DNA of 64,000 nucleotides from a virus: positions 1 through 64,000 of the IMG/VR virus record IMGVR_UViG_3300036766_000439; one strand, given 5' to 3'. This document shows positions 35,907-44,881 of the stretch, piece after piece. Positions within the stretch are counted from its first letter, which is position 1; every line of letters starts with the position of its first letter. The notes below the pieces were generated by a model that was given only the letters and a program-made list of their open reading frames with translations, had not been told where the DNA came from and did not search any database. The position numbers and the translations under genes were made by a program.

Positions 35907-36597
35907 GCTCGATCAACTTGGCGACGATCTCGGCGCGCTTGAATTGGAGGTGCAGGGTCGGATTGGTTGCTCGGTCCCCGCCTTCTATCCCCTCGGACAT
36001 GGGATGTCTTAGCCCTTTCCAACCGACGTGATCCACATAGCTCGTGCGCGAGATTGCGCAGCGGTTGCCCAGAATGCTCGGAATCTGCCAGTCGAATGCG
36101 GTCAGCGTGTGCAGATGCGGCATAATCTTCGCCACCATCGCGCGGGTCAAAAGGTAGCTCACGCCTGGAGCATAACGGCGCCAGATAATGTCCTTGGTTG
36201 GATCGTCCTCGATTGTGTTCCCTGGCAGGCGGGAATGCGCCTCCGTGTTATAGAGGCACACCAGCGCGCCATATTCGTCCTGCAATCGCCGCGCCTCGTG
36301 CATAAAACCCGGATCGTGGATGCAATCATGGTCCGTGAAATAGAGCCGGTCATAGTCCGAGGCCCAAAAGTCGCGCAAGTGCTCCCGGCGCTGCCACTCA
36401 ATTCCTTTTGCGGGATCGTTGCCAATCGCTTTATCTGCCAACTGTCGCAGCCAATGCGTGCCGTATTCCGTCGAGCCATCGTTGTAGCAGACGAGCAAGT
36501 CATCGGTGTAAATCGCCCATTTGAGCGTCGGCAGGCAGAGTTCCGCCGTGCGCTTCCGCTCGTGGCAGGCGACACAAATCATCGTGCGGTCCTTCAT
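35866..36597 (-). CDS. GT-A-type glycosyltransferase-like protein
   Basis: 243 aa from ATG 36597, in an ATGA overlap like its neighbours (upstream ATGs 36603 and 36612 are possible). N-terminal TMICVACHERKR and the acidic YFTDHDCIHD motif (~residues 90-99) resemble the nucleotide-sugar/metal site of GT-A enzymes. A His/Arg-rich C-terminus follows. One of several related genes in this cluster. Substrate unknown. Confidence 0.6.
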   Translation of the reverse strand: MKDRTMICVACHERKRTAELCLPTLKWAIYTDDLLVCYNDGSTEYGTHWLRQLADKAIGNDPAKGIEWQRREHLRDFWASDYDRLYFTDHDCIHDPGFMHEARRLQDEYGALVCLYNTEAHSRLPGNTIEDDPTKDIIWRRYAPGVSYLLTRAMVAKIMPHLHTLTAFDWQIPSILGNRCAISRTSYVDHVGWKGLRHPMSEGIEGGDRATNPTLHLQFKRAEIVAKLIEHERPAHIVGRDQA

Positions 36598-37301
36598 ATC
36601 CATGTCCTCCATTTTAACATTGCTCCAAGGTTACGGGAAATGAGTAGGCGCTGTCCGACCTCATACGCCTTTGGACTGTTTTGCCGGCGATAACCCTCAT
36701 CCTGCGGGCCTCCGGTATGGTAAGGATGCTCGTGTTTGAATACGATTTCCCGCGCCTTGATTAACTTGCAGCGCCCGGAATCGGCATCGGCGTAGGCGCG
36801 CAGGCTAAAATCATCGTCTGAAAAAACAGAGATATACCCCGGAAACATAAAATGCCCCTCCTGCTCATATCGCTTCCGATTACAGATGGCGGTGCAAAGC
36901 AAATCATCCTTGCGATACCCATCGCTGACTGCGATTACAAAGGGAGTCTTATCGCGGTCCAGTGCCCACCATTCCCTTTTGATTGCTTCTTCTAAAAGCG
37001 AATCCCATCCCTCCGGAGGGAATACATCGTCTTGCGCCTGAATCAGAATTTCCGCCAGCGACGCCTTGGCCGCGTAGTCCCATGCCGGAGCCGAGCCGGT
37101 GCCGTTGAACTCGACGCTGCGAAAGTTTCCAAACCCCGTCCCAATGCCGAGCCCAAGCTTGGTTTCATCGTCGGCATCGTGGCACAGGATATACTGCACG
37201 GCATGCGGCGCAATGGCCCGCTGGCTCCACAGCTTCATCGTGGCGTTCGCCTTTTCGGGGCGACCGCGCGTAGCGTGTAAAACCGAAAACAGGAGTTTCA
37301 T
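36594..37301 (-). CDS. GT2-like glycosyltransferase
   Basis: 235 aa from ATG 37301, which overlaps the next gene's stop. KLLFSVLHATRGRPEKANAT is a typical GT-A N-terminus, LIQAQDDVFPPEGW (~88-101) supplies the acidic metal site and FVIAVSDGYRKDDLLC follows. A longer frame exists upstream but lacks similarity and overlaps the next gene. Likely transfers sugars to DNA, virion or host surface; the target is not evident. Confidence 0.7.
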   Translation of the reverse strand: MKLLFSVLHATRGRPEKANATMKLWSQRAIAPHAVQYILCHDADDETKLGLGIGTGFGNFRSVEFNGTGSAPAWDYAAKASLAEILIQAQDDVFPPEGWDSLLEEAIKREWWALDRDKTPFVIAVSDGYRKDDLLCTAICNRKRYEQEGHFMFPGYISVFSDDDFSLRAYADADSGRCKLIKAREIVFKHEHPYHTGGPQDEGYRRQNSPKAYEVGQRLLISRNLGAMLKWRTWI

Positions 37302-38014
37302 GCGTATGCCTTCTGCACGATCTCGAATAGCGACCCGTCTTTGCACTGATGGAACAGGGCCGTCTCGCGCCGGATATGGTTCAGCCACTCGGTCTTGATG
37401 GGCAGTTGCGGACGCCAGATTTGCTGAATGGTCTTGGCGTCGGCCGCTTGCGGGAGGGTCTGAGGTGTGGCATAGGTGTCGAACGCCTGTCCGCGGTTCA
37501 CGCCCCAAAAAATGTCCGGTGCGTTCAGCGTGTCCGCCAGAAGCGGAGCCTTGGCCCGCCAGTCAGGCGGATAGACCGACACGCCGGAAAGGTGGTCGAA
37601 CCCATGCCCGCGCACGATGACGCCCATAAACGGCTTTCCACAGCCCGCATACTCGGCGGCGATTTCATCATGCCAGCCGGGCCGCATCGCCACCGTGTCC
37701 GCCTCCACCCACAAAACAGGCTCGCCGGGGAATGCCCCCTCGCAGTGCGCCATCGTGCGCAGGAATAGATGCGAGGCACTTTTGGGATAGCCGTCCTCGT
37801 TTTCGTCCGGGCACTCCACCCACTGGACCGGAAAGCGGATTGGCTCGATCCGCTCCCGCCAGAGCGCAACCATGTTGGGATGCACGCGCTTGGTCCGCAT
37901 CACCACCAGCGGCCGGGGCGCGGAGGTTTCCTTGCGCGACAGCATCGCCACATGCCGCAGCCACTTTTCGGCCTGCGGTAGATCGACGTGGGAGATTCCG
38001 AGGGCGAGGATCAC
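37298..38014 (-). CDS. GT-A-fold glycosyltransferase-like protein
   Basis: 238 aa. PLVVMRTKRVHPN and a metal-binding-like VLWVEADTVAMRPGW (~residues 100-114) indicate a GT-A fold. VIVRGHGFDHLSGVSVYPPDW follows. ATGA overlaps at both ends. Paralogous in style to the neighbours. Confidence 0.65.
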   Translation of the reverse strand: MILALGISHVDLPQAEKWLRHVAMLSRKETSAPRPLVVMRTKRVHPNMVALWRERIEPIRFPVQWVECPDENEDGYPKSASHLFLRTMAHCEGAFPGEPVLWVEADTVAMRPGWHDEIAAEYAGCGKPFMGVIVRGHGFDHLSGVSVYPPDWRAKAPLLADTLNAPDIFWGVNRGQAFDTYATPQTLPQAADAKTIQQIWRPQLPIKTEWLNHIRRETALFHQCKDGSLFEIVQKAYA

Positions 38015-38475
38015 GGCTTCAAACTTAAAATGTCGCGCGGTTTCAGGTCTAAAATGGCATGAAACGCTTCATGGATTTCTTTGCCTCTTTTTGTAACCCA
38101 GCCGTGAGTTTCAGCCATTACACCCAACTCTTTTATTTCTGCCCATAACAAATCGTTAAGTTTATCATAAGCCTTATTAAGCGCAATTACCTTCGCTCTC
38201 TCTACCAATGCTCGCTGCGTTACTATCTCACTGGTTGACGACCGATCTATTGCTGCCCTTGCTGTTAATGAAGCAGCGCGAAAGTTTCTTTTTGAGAGCA
38301 TGAATTCGCCGGACAACCGGATATTTTGTTCCTTCGCGAATTGAAGTCGGCGTTCTGTTTGCTTCACCTTGCTTTCTGCCTTAGTTATTTTTCGACATAA
38401 TTCCAGCGTGTGCGCCTCTCGGCGTTTCAGACTCGCCTTGGCTGACTTTAACTGTTCTTCGATTGTTGGTTTCAT
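38011..38475 (-). CDS. Coiled-coil protein within the glycosyltransferase cluster
   Basis: 154 aa from ATG 38475. Long basic/charged coiled coil (residues ~1-120), many Lys/Arg/Glu, lower GC than its neighbours. Ends with a helical tail. No enzyme motif. It interrupts a run of sugar-modification genes and overlaps both neighbours by ATGA, so it is co-translated. Unknown. Confidence 0.6.
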   Translation of the reverse strand: MKPTIEEQLKSAKASLKRREAHTLELCRKITKAESKVKQTERRLQFAKEQNIRLSGEFMLSKRNFRAASLTARAAIDRSSTSEIVTQRALVERAKVIALNKAYDKLNDLLWAEIKELGVMAETHGWVTKRGKEIHEAFHAILDLKPRDILSLKP

Positions 38476-39041
38476 GGTTTTGAAATGAACCAGCTTGTGT
38501 CTTCGGTGAGCACCACATGCAACCGGCGCTCGCGGGCGAACTCGATCACGCGGGTCTTCACCCCGCACTCTTGGTAGGCATCATGCCGGTTGTAAAAATC
38601 ATGCCCGCAGAGCACCCCGCCATGATGCACCTTCGGCCACCAGAGGTCTATGTCTTCGCGTATATACTTATACGCGTGGTTGCCATCGAGGAACGCAAAA
38701 TCGAGCGATTCATCGGGGATGGCCTGCGCCGCTTGCAGCGAATACATCCGGAGCAACTTCGCCCGGTCCCCGAACGGCGCCACCGCGGCTTTCGTCTTCT
38801 CGTAGGCGCTGGACATGACGACGCTGTTCGTCCCATCAAGATATTCGGATGGGTCTTGGTTGATCCACGGATCAACGAGAAACATCATGCCCGGCCAGTT
38901 GCGGAGGATGTATTCCGAATACTCGCCAAAGAGAACGCCAATCTCCGCCCCCCTGCTCGTGAGCAGATGCGTGTTAAGGTAGCGGATCAAATCCAACCGG
39001 GATTTAACGCTGAACAGGGAGGAGGGCGGAAAGGCTATCAT
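38472..39041 (-). CDS. Class I SAM-dependent methyltransferase (Methyltransf_24-like)
   Basis: 189 aa. RGAEIGVLFGEYSEYIL (~30-46) is motif I, LDFAFLDGNHAYKYI (~113-127) the post-motif with acidic residue, and VLCGHDFYN follows. These features match small-molecule/sugar methyltransferases acting with glycosyltransferases. ATGA overlap with the coiled-coil gene. Substrate probably a glycan. Confidence 0.8.
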   Translation of the reverse strand: MIAFPPSSLFSVKSRLDLIRYLNTHLLTSRGAEIGVLFGEYSEYILRNWPGMMFLVDPWINQDPSEYLDGTNSVVMSSAYEKTKAAVAPFGDRAKLLRMYSLQAAQAIPDESLDFAFLDGNHAYKYIREDIDLWWPKVHHGGVLCGHDFYNRHDAYQECGVKTRVIEFARERRLHVVLTEDTSWFISKP

Positions 39042-39117
39042 AGTCGTTTATGCCGCAACTTTCGAGCTAGACATTTTGAGGTAGCTCGTGCCGCTTGAAG
39101 TATTTGCTTCCTTGTTT

Positions 39118-39891
39118 TCATACCGGAATCAATCTCCGAAGTGTGCCATAGTCGTTCGATGGATGGAACCAAATTTCTTCCCAAATTTGGTCGTTAAACT
39201 CAAGCCACTTAGCCTCGTCGATTAGAGAATTAAAAACGTGCGACTGCCGGGAGTGTAGCAACGCAGGAAGTTTGAAGTTGAAACAGTGATGGCGCCGAGC
39301 CGCTTCCTTGCACCATAGCCAGGACATGAACACGTCGTCCATGCGCGAGACGGGCAGGAAGGAACACCAAGGCCACCACTCGGCCGGGCGAAACCCAATA
39401 TGCATCCCGCACAGCATGACCGGGCGACCATAGACGATCTTCTTCGTAAACTCCATCGGGGCTGTTACGCCCTCAACCAGTTGGCGCGCGGCGTCTCTGT
39501 CGGGCATTCCTTTCCACCAGCCCACAGAGGCGGCAACGGGGATTATCGAGGTCTTGTTGAAATACGGGTTCCCCCGTGCCGGCGGATTCGTGAGGATTTC
39601 AAGCAGTGGAAATTCCTGCGGCTTCAACGCCTCGGTGTGAATCTCAATCAACTGTTCCAGCGTCTTGCACTCGTCCGAGGGAAAGACATCATCGTCCAAG
39701 ATCACGACGATCTCGTAACCCAAATCCATCGCACGCCGGATGCCTTTGTTTTTCGTGGCCCCGCACCCGCTCTTGTCCGCGTCCTGCTGATAAATCAACC
39801 AGTCCGGCGGAGTATAAATGACGTTCCATGCCTTCGCGAACTTCGCGCACTGGGCGGGGTTATGCCAGGGAACGACGACGGCGGCTTTCAT
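39118..39891 (-). CDS. Glycosyltransferase (DDD motif)
   Basis: 257 aa. KAAVVVPWHNPAQ then VVILDDDVFPSDE (~residues 62-74) place three aspartates at the metal site. The Trp-rich middle (WWPWCSFLPVSRMDDVFMSW) forms the acceptor side. The layout recalls reversibly glycosylated-polypeptide-type enzymes. It overlaps the downstream gene by ATGA. Confidence 0.7.
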   Translation of the reverse strand: MKAAVVVPWHNPAQCAKFAKAWNVIYTPPDWLIYQQDADKSGCGATKNKGIRRAMDLGYEIVVILDDDVFPSDECKTLEQLIEIHTEALKPQEFPLLEILTNPPARGNPYFNKTSIIPVAASVGWWKGMPDRDAARQLVEGVTAPMEFTKKIVYGRPVMLCGMHIGFRPAEWWPWCSFLPVSRMDDVFMSWLWCKEAARRHHCFNFKLPALLHSRQSHVFNSLIDEAKWLEFNDQIWEEIWFHPSNDYGTLRRLIPV

Positions 39892-40529
39892 TTGCCAAAC
39901 CCAAGTTCGCGGATGGTCCGGCTGCGGGGATAGGGGGTCGTCGCATTCGGGAAATGCATCATCGGCGCCCCGTGCCAGTCGATGTCCCCGTTATAGTTGC
40001 GGCATGGCCGGTCCGGATGGATGATCGACCATGACTTGGGCGCGACGGAAAGCGCGTATTGGTCGCAGGAGTCTTTCAGCAAATCCTCGGGTTTGAACTC
40101 CGGGGTGTGCGGCACCATTTCCAGCGCCGCAGCGATCATCTTCCAGCCGCGCCCGTCGGCAAACACCGCGCAGGGACAGGTGCAGCCGGCGAAGAACGTG
40201 GGCGGATAGCCAATCTTCGGCGCGTGCTCGGGGCGAAAGCCATTGGAGAGAACGTCCCAATCAACGTGCATGCACGGTTCGTCAATCGCCGTCATGGCGA
40301 TCCAGCGCACCATTGCGGCCCAGGTATAGCCCTTCGGATTCGTCGGGCAGGAAAGCAGAAGCGGCGAGTATTGAAACCGGCTGAACATGGCCGAGTCGGC
40401 GTTGATGGCATCCGTCTCCTTGAGGATGATCGGCTCCCAACCGTTCTTAGCCCAGGAGTGTTGCCAGAGTTCGAGCAAGTCCGGATCGGTCAGGCCCGCT
40501 ACGTCGTTGAAAAATGTGTAACATTTCAT
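39888..40529 (-). CDS. Glycosyltransferase-like protein (DxD)
   Basis: 213 aa. Metal-site-like CMHVDWDVLSNGF (~residues 87-99), an upstream SPLLLSCPTNPKGYTWAAMVRW segment and a Cys-containing loop suggest a GT32/capsular-type transferase. One of the series of GT-A genes in this cluster. Confidence 0.6.
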   Translation of the reverse strand: MKCYTFFNDVAGLTDPDLLELWQHSWAKNGWEPIILKETDAINADSAMFSRFQYSPLLLSCPTNPKGYTWAAMVRWIAMTAIDEPCMHVDWDVLSNGFRPEHAPKIGYPPTFFAGCTCPCAVFADGRGWKMIAAALEMVPHTPEFKPEDLLKDSCDQYALSVAPKSWSIIHPDRPCRNYNGDIDWHGAPMMHFPNATTPYPRSRTIRELGFGK

Positions 40530-40538
40530 AGTAAAGGG

Positions 40539-41666
40539 TCAGGCTTTCGCGGGCTCGAACGGCACCACGCCGTTAAGCAGGGGCGACACCTTGCGCATAA
40601 TTTTTTCCGCCTGGCGGACGATGCGTTTGGGCTCGATGTCGGCCAGAACTTCACAGACGCCCTTGTCCTTCGACGGGCAGTTGGCCGGGAAGTGGTTCCG
40701 CATGGTGGCGGAGGCGTGATGGAAGCACGGGCACGCCTTGCTGTTCACGCTGCCGGTCAGGGCCACGGTGGTCGGGCAATGCTTTGTCCGCAGCTTCCAC
40801 GGGAACGGGCCATAGAGGCCGACGGCCGGCACCCTCAGGGCACCGGCGACGTGGATCAGCGCGGAATCCGAGCCGATCACACAGTCCGCGGTGTTGATGA
40901 GGGCGCACGACTGGCGAAAGGTCAGGCCGGAGCGGGTCAGGTCATGCAGCGTTGGCGGAAGCTGAACCCGTTGGTCCCATTTGATCTCGCCCGGCGTGCC
41001 AAGCAGGAACACCTCCCAGCCCCGCTGAATCATGTCCTCGCAGCCATTGATAATGAGTTGCTGGGGATAGACCCGGCACTTGGCGGAGGCACCAACCTGC
41101 ACGCAGACGCGCGGCATGCTGTTCCGCGGGTAAGCCTCGTTGCACCAAATCGCCTCCGTCGGCTTGACGGCATAGGCCGGATGCAGGTCTGCGATGTCGG
41201 TGATGCCGACAATCTCCGCGAACAGTTCCGTCATGTGCAGTTCCTTCGCGCGGGAATTTTTTTCGATGGCGTTTTCCAGAAACACCCACGCATCGAACGT
41301 CTCCGCCACGGCCAGCGGCACGGGGAACTGCACGATCTCATCCACGAACGGCAGATTCGCCAGGGCCACGCCGTAATGTCCCATGGTGGAAACGGCCAGA
41401 TGCACCGACGGCCAGCGGCGTTTGATCTCGCGGAGCACGGGGGTCAGGAGAATGAGATCGCCGAATCCGCCGGCCCGCTGGATCAGTATGTTTCTCGGGG
41501 GTGCTCCAGTGACGAACCTCCGCACCTCGCGCAGCGGCACCATGCTCCCGCCGTCCGCCATAAGCAGCATTTGCGCGGCCACGATGTCCGTGGACAGATA
41601 TTCGCCCGGAGGATAAATGTCCTGTGGGCCAAGTTCGAGGCGGACGGGCAAGTTAAGGATATGCAT
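40539..41666 (-). CDS. GT9 (heptosyltransferase-type) glycosyltransferase
   Basis: 375 aa from ATG 41666, chosen because the family core starts soon after and the next gene ends at 41669. ILIQRAGGFGDLILLTPVLR (~65-85) and GSDSALIHVAGALRVPAVG (~265-283) are the N- and C-terminal signatures of GT9 enzymes. These normally transfer heptose to LPS core, but in phages they may modify virion or host sugars. First of the leftward sugar genes. Confidence 0.8.
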   Translation of the reverse strand: MHILNLPVRLELGPQDIYPPGEYLSTDIVAAQMLLMADGGSMVPLREVRRFVTGAPPRNILIQRAGGFGDLILLTPVLREIKRRWPSVHLAVSTMGHYGVALANLPFVDEIVQFPVPLAVAETFDAWVFLENAIEKNSRAKELHMTELFAEIVGITDIADLHPAYAVKPTEAIWCNEAYPRNSMPRVCVQVGASAKCRVYPQQLIINGCEDMIQRGWEVFLLGTPGEIKWDQRVQLPPTLHDLTRSGLTFRQSCALINTADCVIGSDSALIHVAGALRVPAVGLYGPFPWKLRTKHCPTTVALTGSVNSKACPCFHHASATMRNHFPANCPSKDKGVCEVLADIEPKRIVRQAEKIMRKVSPLLNGVVPFEPAKA

Positions 41667-41668
41667 GA

Positions 41669-41938
41669 TTAGTTTTGGCGGGAGAGAAAAGCCTGGATAT
41701 TGGTTTCGTCGGTCGCGAGCATCCTTTCGAGTTCTTCGTAAATCAGAAAGGCTTGCCGTCTCAGTTCGCGTTCCTCGAATCCGATGGGTTTGTATTTCAA
41801 ATCCTTCTCGGCCTCGGTGCGCTTCTGCACGATCCGCCGCTGATAGTATTCCTGAAACGCCTCGCTGTTCTGGAGGGTCTTGATGTGGGCGAGATCCCGG
41901 ACGGCCCGCTCCTTGGCAACCTGTTGGGCTTCGTCCAT
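41669..41938 (-). CDS. Small charged helical protein, 89 aa
   Basis: Start ATG 41938 overlaps the stop of the XRE gene (TGATG). Helical, rich in Arg/Glu/Gln (EYYQRRIVQKRTEAEKDLKY). No family known. Its translational coupling to the regulator suggests a shared role. Confidence 0.55.
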   Translation of the reverse strand: MDEAQQVAKERAVRDLAHIKTLQNSEAFQEYYQRRIVQKRTEAEKDLKYKPIGFEERELRRQAFLIYEELERMLATDETNIQAFLSRQN

Positions 41939-42183
41939 CAGTCGAGCAGCGGAATTTTCTTGATGCCCAGGGCGCGGCAGAGCGCGGCATAAACCTCGAT
42001 GCTCGGGCGGCTCACCGCGTTTTCGAGATTGAAATAATGCTTGTAGGAAAGGCCCGCCTTGGCCGCGAGGGCCTGTTTGGTGAATCCGCCGGCGGTGCGC
42101 AGGCGGCGCAATTCGGCGCTGAACCGTCCGAGGGTCTTGGGGCAGGTGGTGTTTCTCATGTCGCAAGCAACGGCATGAGTCAT
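41938..42183 (-). CDS. XRE-family HTH regulator
   Basis: 81 aa. Residues ~18-75 match a Cro/CI HTH: LRRLRTAGGFTKQALAAKAG, then YKHYFNLENAVSRPS, with a conserved recognition-helix region. ATG 42159 is an alternative start. It heads the leftward operon and faces a rightward one across 42184-42384, which holds a 7-bp dyad. Likely local repressor. Confidence 0.75.
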   Translation of the reverse strand: MTHAVACDMRNTTCPKTLGRFSAELRRLRTAGGFTKQALAAKAGLSYKHYFNLENAVSRPSIEVYAALCRALGIKKIPLLD

Positions 42184-42192
42184 TTTCTTCTC

Positions 42193-42218
42193 TCGTCAAA
42201 CAAGATTTTGATTGACGA
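42193..42218. promoter_or_regulatory. Inverted repeat between divergent operons
   Basis: TCGTCAA and TTGACGA are perfect 7-bp arms separated by 12 bp, adjacent to the XRE gene and upstream of the rightward replication genes. A candidate operator for that XRE protein; not tested. Confidence 0.45.
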
Positions 42219-42384
42219 AGCAAATGCTTGGTTTACCCCATGGGTCCAGCCGTTCGCTCCGGCTCCCTCGACTCTTTACCTTTTCCCCATCTTCCCTCAC
42301 CGGGAGCGCCTTGTCCGACCTGTCATGGGCCATGCTCTTGCATGGACGGCGAATGACCGGGGCGGGGCAAGGCGATATTTTCCC

Positions 42385-42516
42385 ATGAATCCGATCCGCT
42401 TCTATCAAATCCTTGTGCTCATCCTGACGCTCACCGTCTGCGGCGCGGTGATCCTGCTGATTCTGCGGGCCGGTCCTCCGTCGCTGAACTTCCCCATCAT
42501 ATCGAAGAAGCCATGA
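42385..42516 (+). CDS. Small single-pass membrane protein, 43 aa
   Basis: ATG 42385 to stop 42514-42516. One strong membrane helix (LVLILTLTVCGAVILLILRA) with polar ends. It is the first gene of the rightward operon and overlaps the next by ATGA. Unknown role. Confidence 0.5.
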   Translation: MNPIRFYQILVLILTLTVCGAVILLILRAGPPSLNFPIISKKP

Positions 42517-42647
42517 ACCTCGCCCGCTCCGCTTCCGCCACGCTCACGCTGTCCTTTGAGCAGGCTTTGGCCTTTCTGCTTTTGGCGATGATCGCCGGCT
42601 TTGTGCTGGGCTTTCTGCTGGGCCACGACTTCCGCTCCGACCGATGA
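42513..42647 (+). CDS. Small single-pass membrane protein, 44 aa
   Basis: Starts in an ATGA overlap with the preceding gene and ends in one with the helicase gene. Contains one membrane helix (LAFLLLAMIAGFVLGFLLGH). Tight packing makes translation likely despite the size. Confidence 0.5.
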   Translation: MNLARSASATLTLSFEQALAFLLLAMIAGFVLGFLLGHDFRSDR

Positions 42648-44401
42648 AAAAAAAGACCCCCGTATTGGATATGGATGAGGACATACCGGCTCCCGTGGCG
42701 CCGCCCGTCGAGGAACCGCACTGGCCGGAGGACGCGCAGCCGGTGAACGGCGTCGAACTGCCTGCGCCGGCACCCGCGTGGCGGTCGAGGGGAGCAAACC
42801 CAACCCGTTGGCTTCCCCCTCCTGCTGTCGGCCGCACGCTGCCGCATTCCATTGAGGCGGAGGAACACCTTCTATCCTGCCTGTTCCTTGACGGAGCGGA
42901 CATACTGGCGAAGTGCCAGGCGGCGGGGCTGACGGCGGAGAGTTTCTATGACTCCAAGCATGGGCTGATTTACGGACTGTTGTGCGGTCTCCAAAAGGCG
43001 GGGAAACCGCTGGAGGTATCGGTCGTAGCGGAGGAACTGAAATCCGCCCGCAAGCTGGACCAGGTGGGCGGATATTCGTTTTTGGTGCAGGTTTCCTCGC
43101 GCATTCCGACGACGGCGCAGGCGGGCTTTTTCATTGAGAAGGTGCGCGAGCAAAGCCTGTTGCGCGAGGTGATCCGCTCGGCCACCACGACAGTTGAAGA
43201 CTGCTACAGTTTCTCCGGCGGGATCGATGAGTTTTTGGCGGAGCAGGCGGGGAAGTTTGTTCGTGTGACAACAGGTGGAAGCCTTGAACCGGAGCAACCG
43301 GTGCCGCTGACCGCCTTTCAGGTGCCGCCGGAGGGGGACGCCTCGATTTTGCTGGGGAACCGGTTTTTGTGCCGCGGAGACGGGGCGGTTTTGGTGGGCA
43401 CGTCGGGCATGGGCAAGTCTTCCATGTCGATCCAGATGGCGACAGGCTGGGCCTTGGGGCAGGCAGTCTTTGGCATCAAACCCGCCGGGCCGTTGCGGAG
43501 CCTGATTATCCAGTCGGAGGATTCGGATGGGGACGTGGCGGAAATGTGGGCCTCGATGCAGCACGCGCTGAAACTCACGGCCGCCGAGATTGCTGCGGTG
43601 ACAGAGCGCGTCCTGGTGCGGACAGAGCGCGTCCTGCGCGGGGACCGTTTCATGGCATCGCTGCGCCGCTTGATAACGAAACATAAACCGGATCTCGTGT
43701 GGCTGAATCCCTTACAGGCTTTCATCGACGGGGACGTGACGGACTCGCAGGACTTGGGTAGGTTTCTGCGCGAGGGGCTGAACAGCGCCAATCCCGGTCT
43801 CTTTGGGTATGTCATCGTCCATCACACGACGAAACCCGCGACCGGCAAGGACCGCTCGGACCGGCTGTGGCATGAGGTGATGTATGACATGGCGGGTGGC
43901 GCCGAGATCATCAACTGGGCGCGGGCGATCATGTCCTTGCGGGCGGCGACCGAGGAAGGTCAGTTCAATCTCGTCCTGGCGAAACGCGGCCGCCGGGCCG
44001 GGGTGACAAAATCCGTGGCGCAGGGCGCGGGGTTCCGGGATGAGCCGGTCACGACGCTGCCCTTGGCGCACGCCAAGGGTTTCATCAAGGGCAACCTCCT
44101 GGGCCTCAAAAAAGACCTCCCGTTGATTCACTGGGAGACGCGCGAACCGGACGCGGGTTCTCCGGAAAGCACCGCGAAAGGCGGACGACCGGAGAAATAC
44201 AGCTTTGACGACTACCGCAATTTGTTTCCAGCGCACAGTGAACCCGGTTTGGAAATTGCTCCGCTGCACAAGCGATTGGAGACGAATGCCCCGATTACCA
44301 AGGCATCCCTGCATAATTGCCTGAAACGCTGGGCCGAAGATGGCTTGATCGAGGTGATTAAGCCCGCCGGACACCCCATGCGCTACCGCCTGCTGGTTTG
44401 A
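42644..44401 (+). CDS. DnaB N-domain / RepA-like RecA-fold ATPase, putative replicative helicase
   Basis: 585 aa. Residues ~66-185 match the DnaB N-terminal domain (LPHSIEAEEHLLSCLF). The following RecA core has Walker A GTSGMGKSS (~252-260), SEDSDGD and DLVWLNPLQ as Walker B, and ends with a winged-helix-like segment. The combination of a DnaB N-domain with a RepA/AAA_25-type ATPase is a common phage helicase variant. A phage replication protein; loader not seen. Confidence 0.8.
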   Translation: MKKKTPVLDMDEDIPAPVAPPVEEPHWPEDAQPVNGVELPAPAPAWRSRGANPTRWLPPPAVGRTLPHSIEAEEHLLSCLFLDGADILAKCQAAGLTAESFYDSKHGLIYGLLCGLQKAGKPLEVSVVAEELKSARKLDQVGGYSFLVQVSSRIPTTAQAGFFIEKVREQSLLREVIRSATTTVEDCYSFSGGIDEFLAEQAGKFVRVTTGGSLEPEQPVPLTAFQVPPEGDASILLGNRFLCRGDGAVLVGTSGMGKSSMSIQMATGWALGQAVFGIKPAGPLRSLIIQSEDSDGDVAEMWASMQHALKLTAAEIAAVTERVLVRTERVLRGDRFMASLRRLITKHKPDLVWLNPLQAFIDGDVTDSQDLGRFLREGLNSANPGLFGYVIVHHTTKPATGKDRSDRLWHEVMYDMAGGAEIINWARAIMSLRAATEEGQFNLVLAKRGRRAGVTKSVAQGAGFRDEPVTTLPLAHAKGFIKGNLLGLKKDLPLIHWETREPDAGSPESTAKGGRPEKYSFDDYRNLFPAHSEPGLEIAPLHKRLETNAPITKASLHNCLKRWAEDGLIEVIKPAGHPMRYRLLV

Positions 44402-44402
44402 C

Positions 44403-44795
44403 CTACTCGACTTCCAGCGGGGCACTCAAGACATACAGCGTGCCGTCCCGCTGGAGTTTGCCGTCAGCGACCAATCTCTCTGCTTTCGCCCGCACGGTGT
44501 TCTTGTGCATTGGAATCTTGGCCTGCACTACTCGGGCAAGCTGGTGTTGCGGCAGCGGTCCCGCTTTCAGCGCCTCAAGGATTTCATCTTCCCCGCCCAC
44601 GTCCGGCCTGCCTCCCAATTTCCCGCTGCCCGTATTCTTTAGATAAAGCCGCCTAAACTTCCCGCACCAGTTGTCGGCCTCTACACTCGGGAAACCTTCT
44701 CCCGTCGGAGGATTGTAATGGCATGTTCCAACCTTGTCGAAATAGCGGCACGCTCCGCACCCGTTTAACTCACCTTCTTTTTGTAGTGGATTCAT
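44403..44795 (-). CDS. Cys-cluster plus winged-helix protein
   Basis: 130 aa. The N-terminal CGACRYF, CHYNPP and WCGKF form a likely metal-binding knuckle. The second half (~70-125; LKAGPLPQHQLARVVQ, KNTVRAKAERLVADGKLQ) is winged-helix-like. It is convergent with the helicase gene, 1 bp apart. Probably a DNA-binding regulator facing the non-coding region at 44796. Confidence 0.55.
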   Translation of the reverse strand: MNPLQKEGELNGCGACRYFDKVGTCHYNPPTGEGFPSVEADNWCGKFRRLYLKNTGSGKLGGRPDVGGEDEILEALKAGPLPQHQLARVVQAKIPMHKNTVRAKAERLVADGKLQRDGTLYVLSAPLEVE

Positions 44796-44881
44796 GCCTT
44801 ATTGTATTTCACATATTTACCGTAAATGCAACGCATATTTCATCCTCTGTTTTAATAAAGTTTAATTTCCTCACTTTCTCT

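Noticed and set aside
40059-41672. 537-codon + strand frame antisense to the glycosyltransferase genes
   Set aside because: Shadow composition; the minus strand has clear GT9 and DxD motifs.
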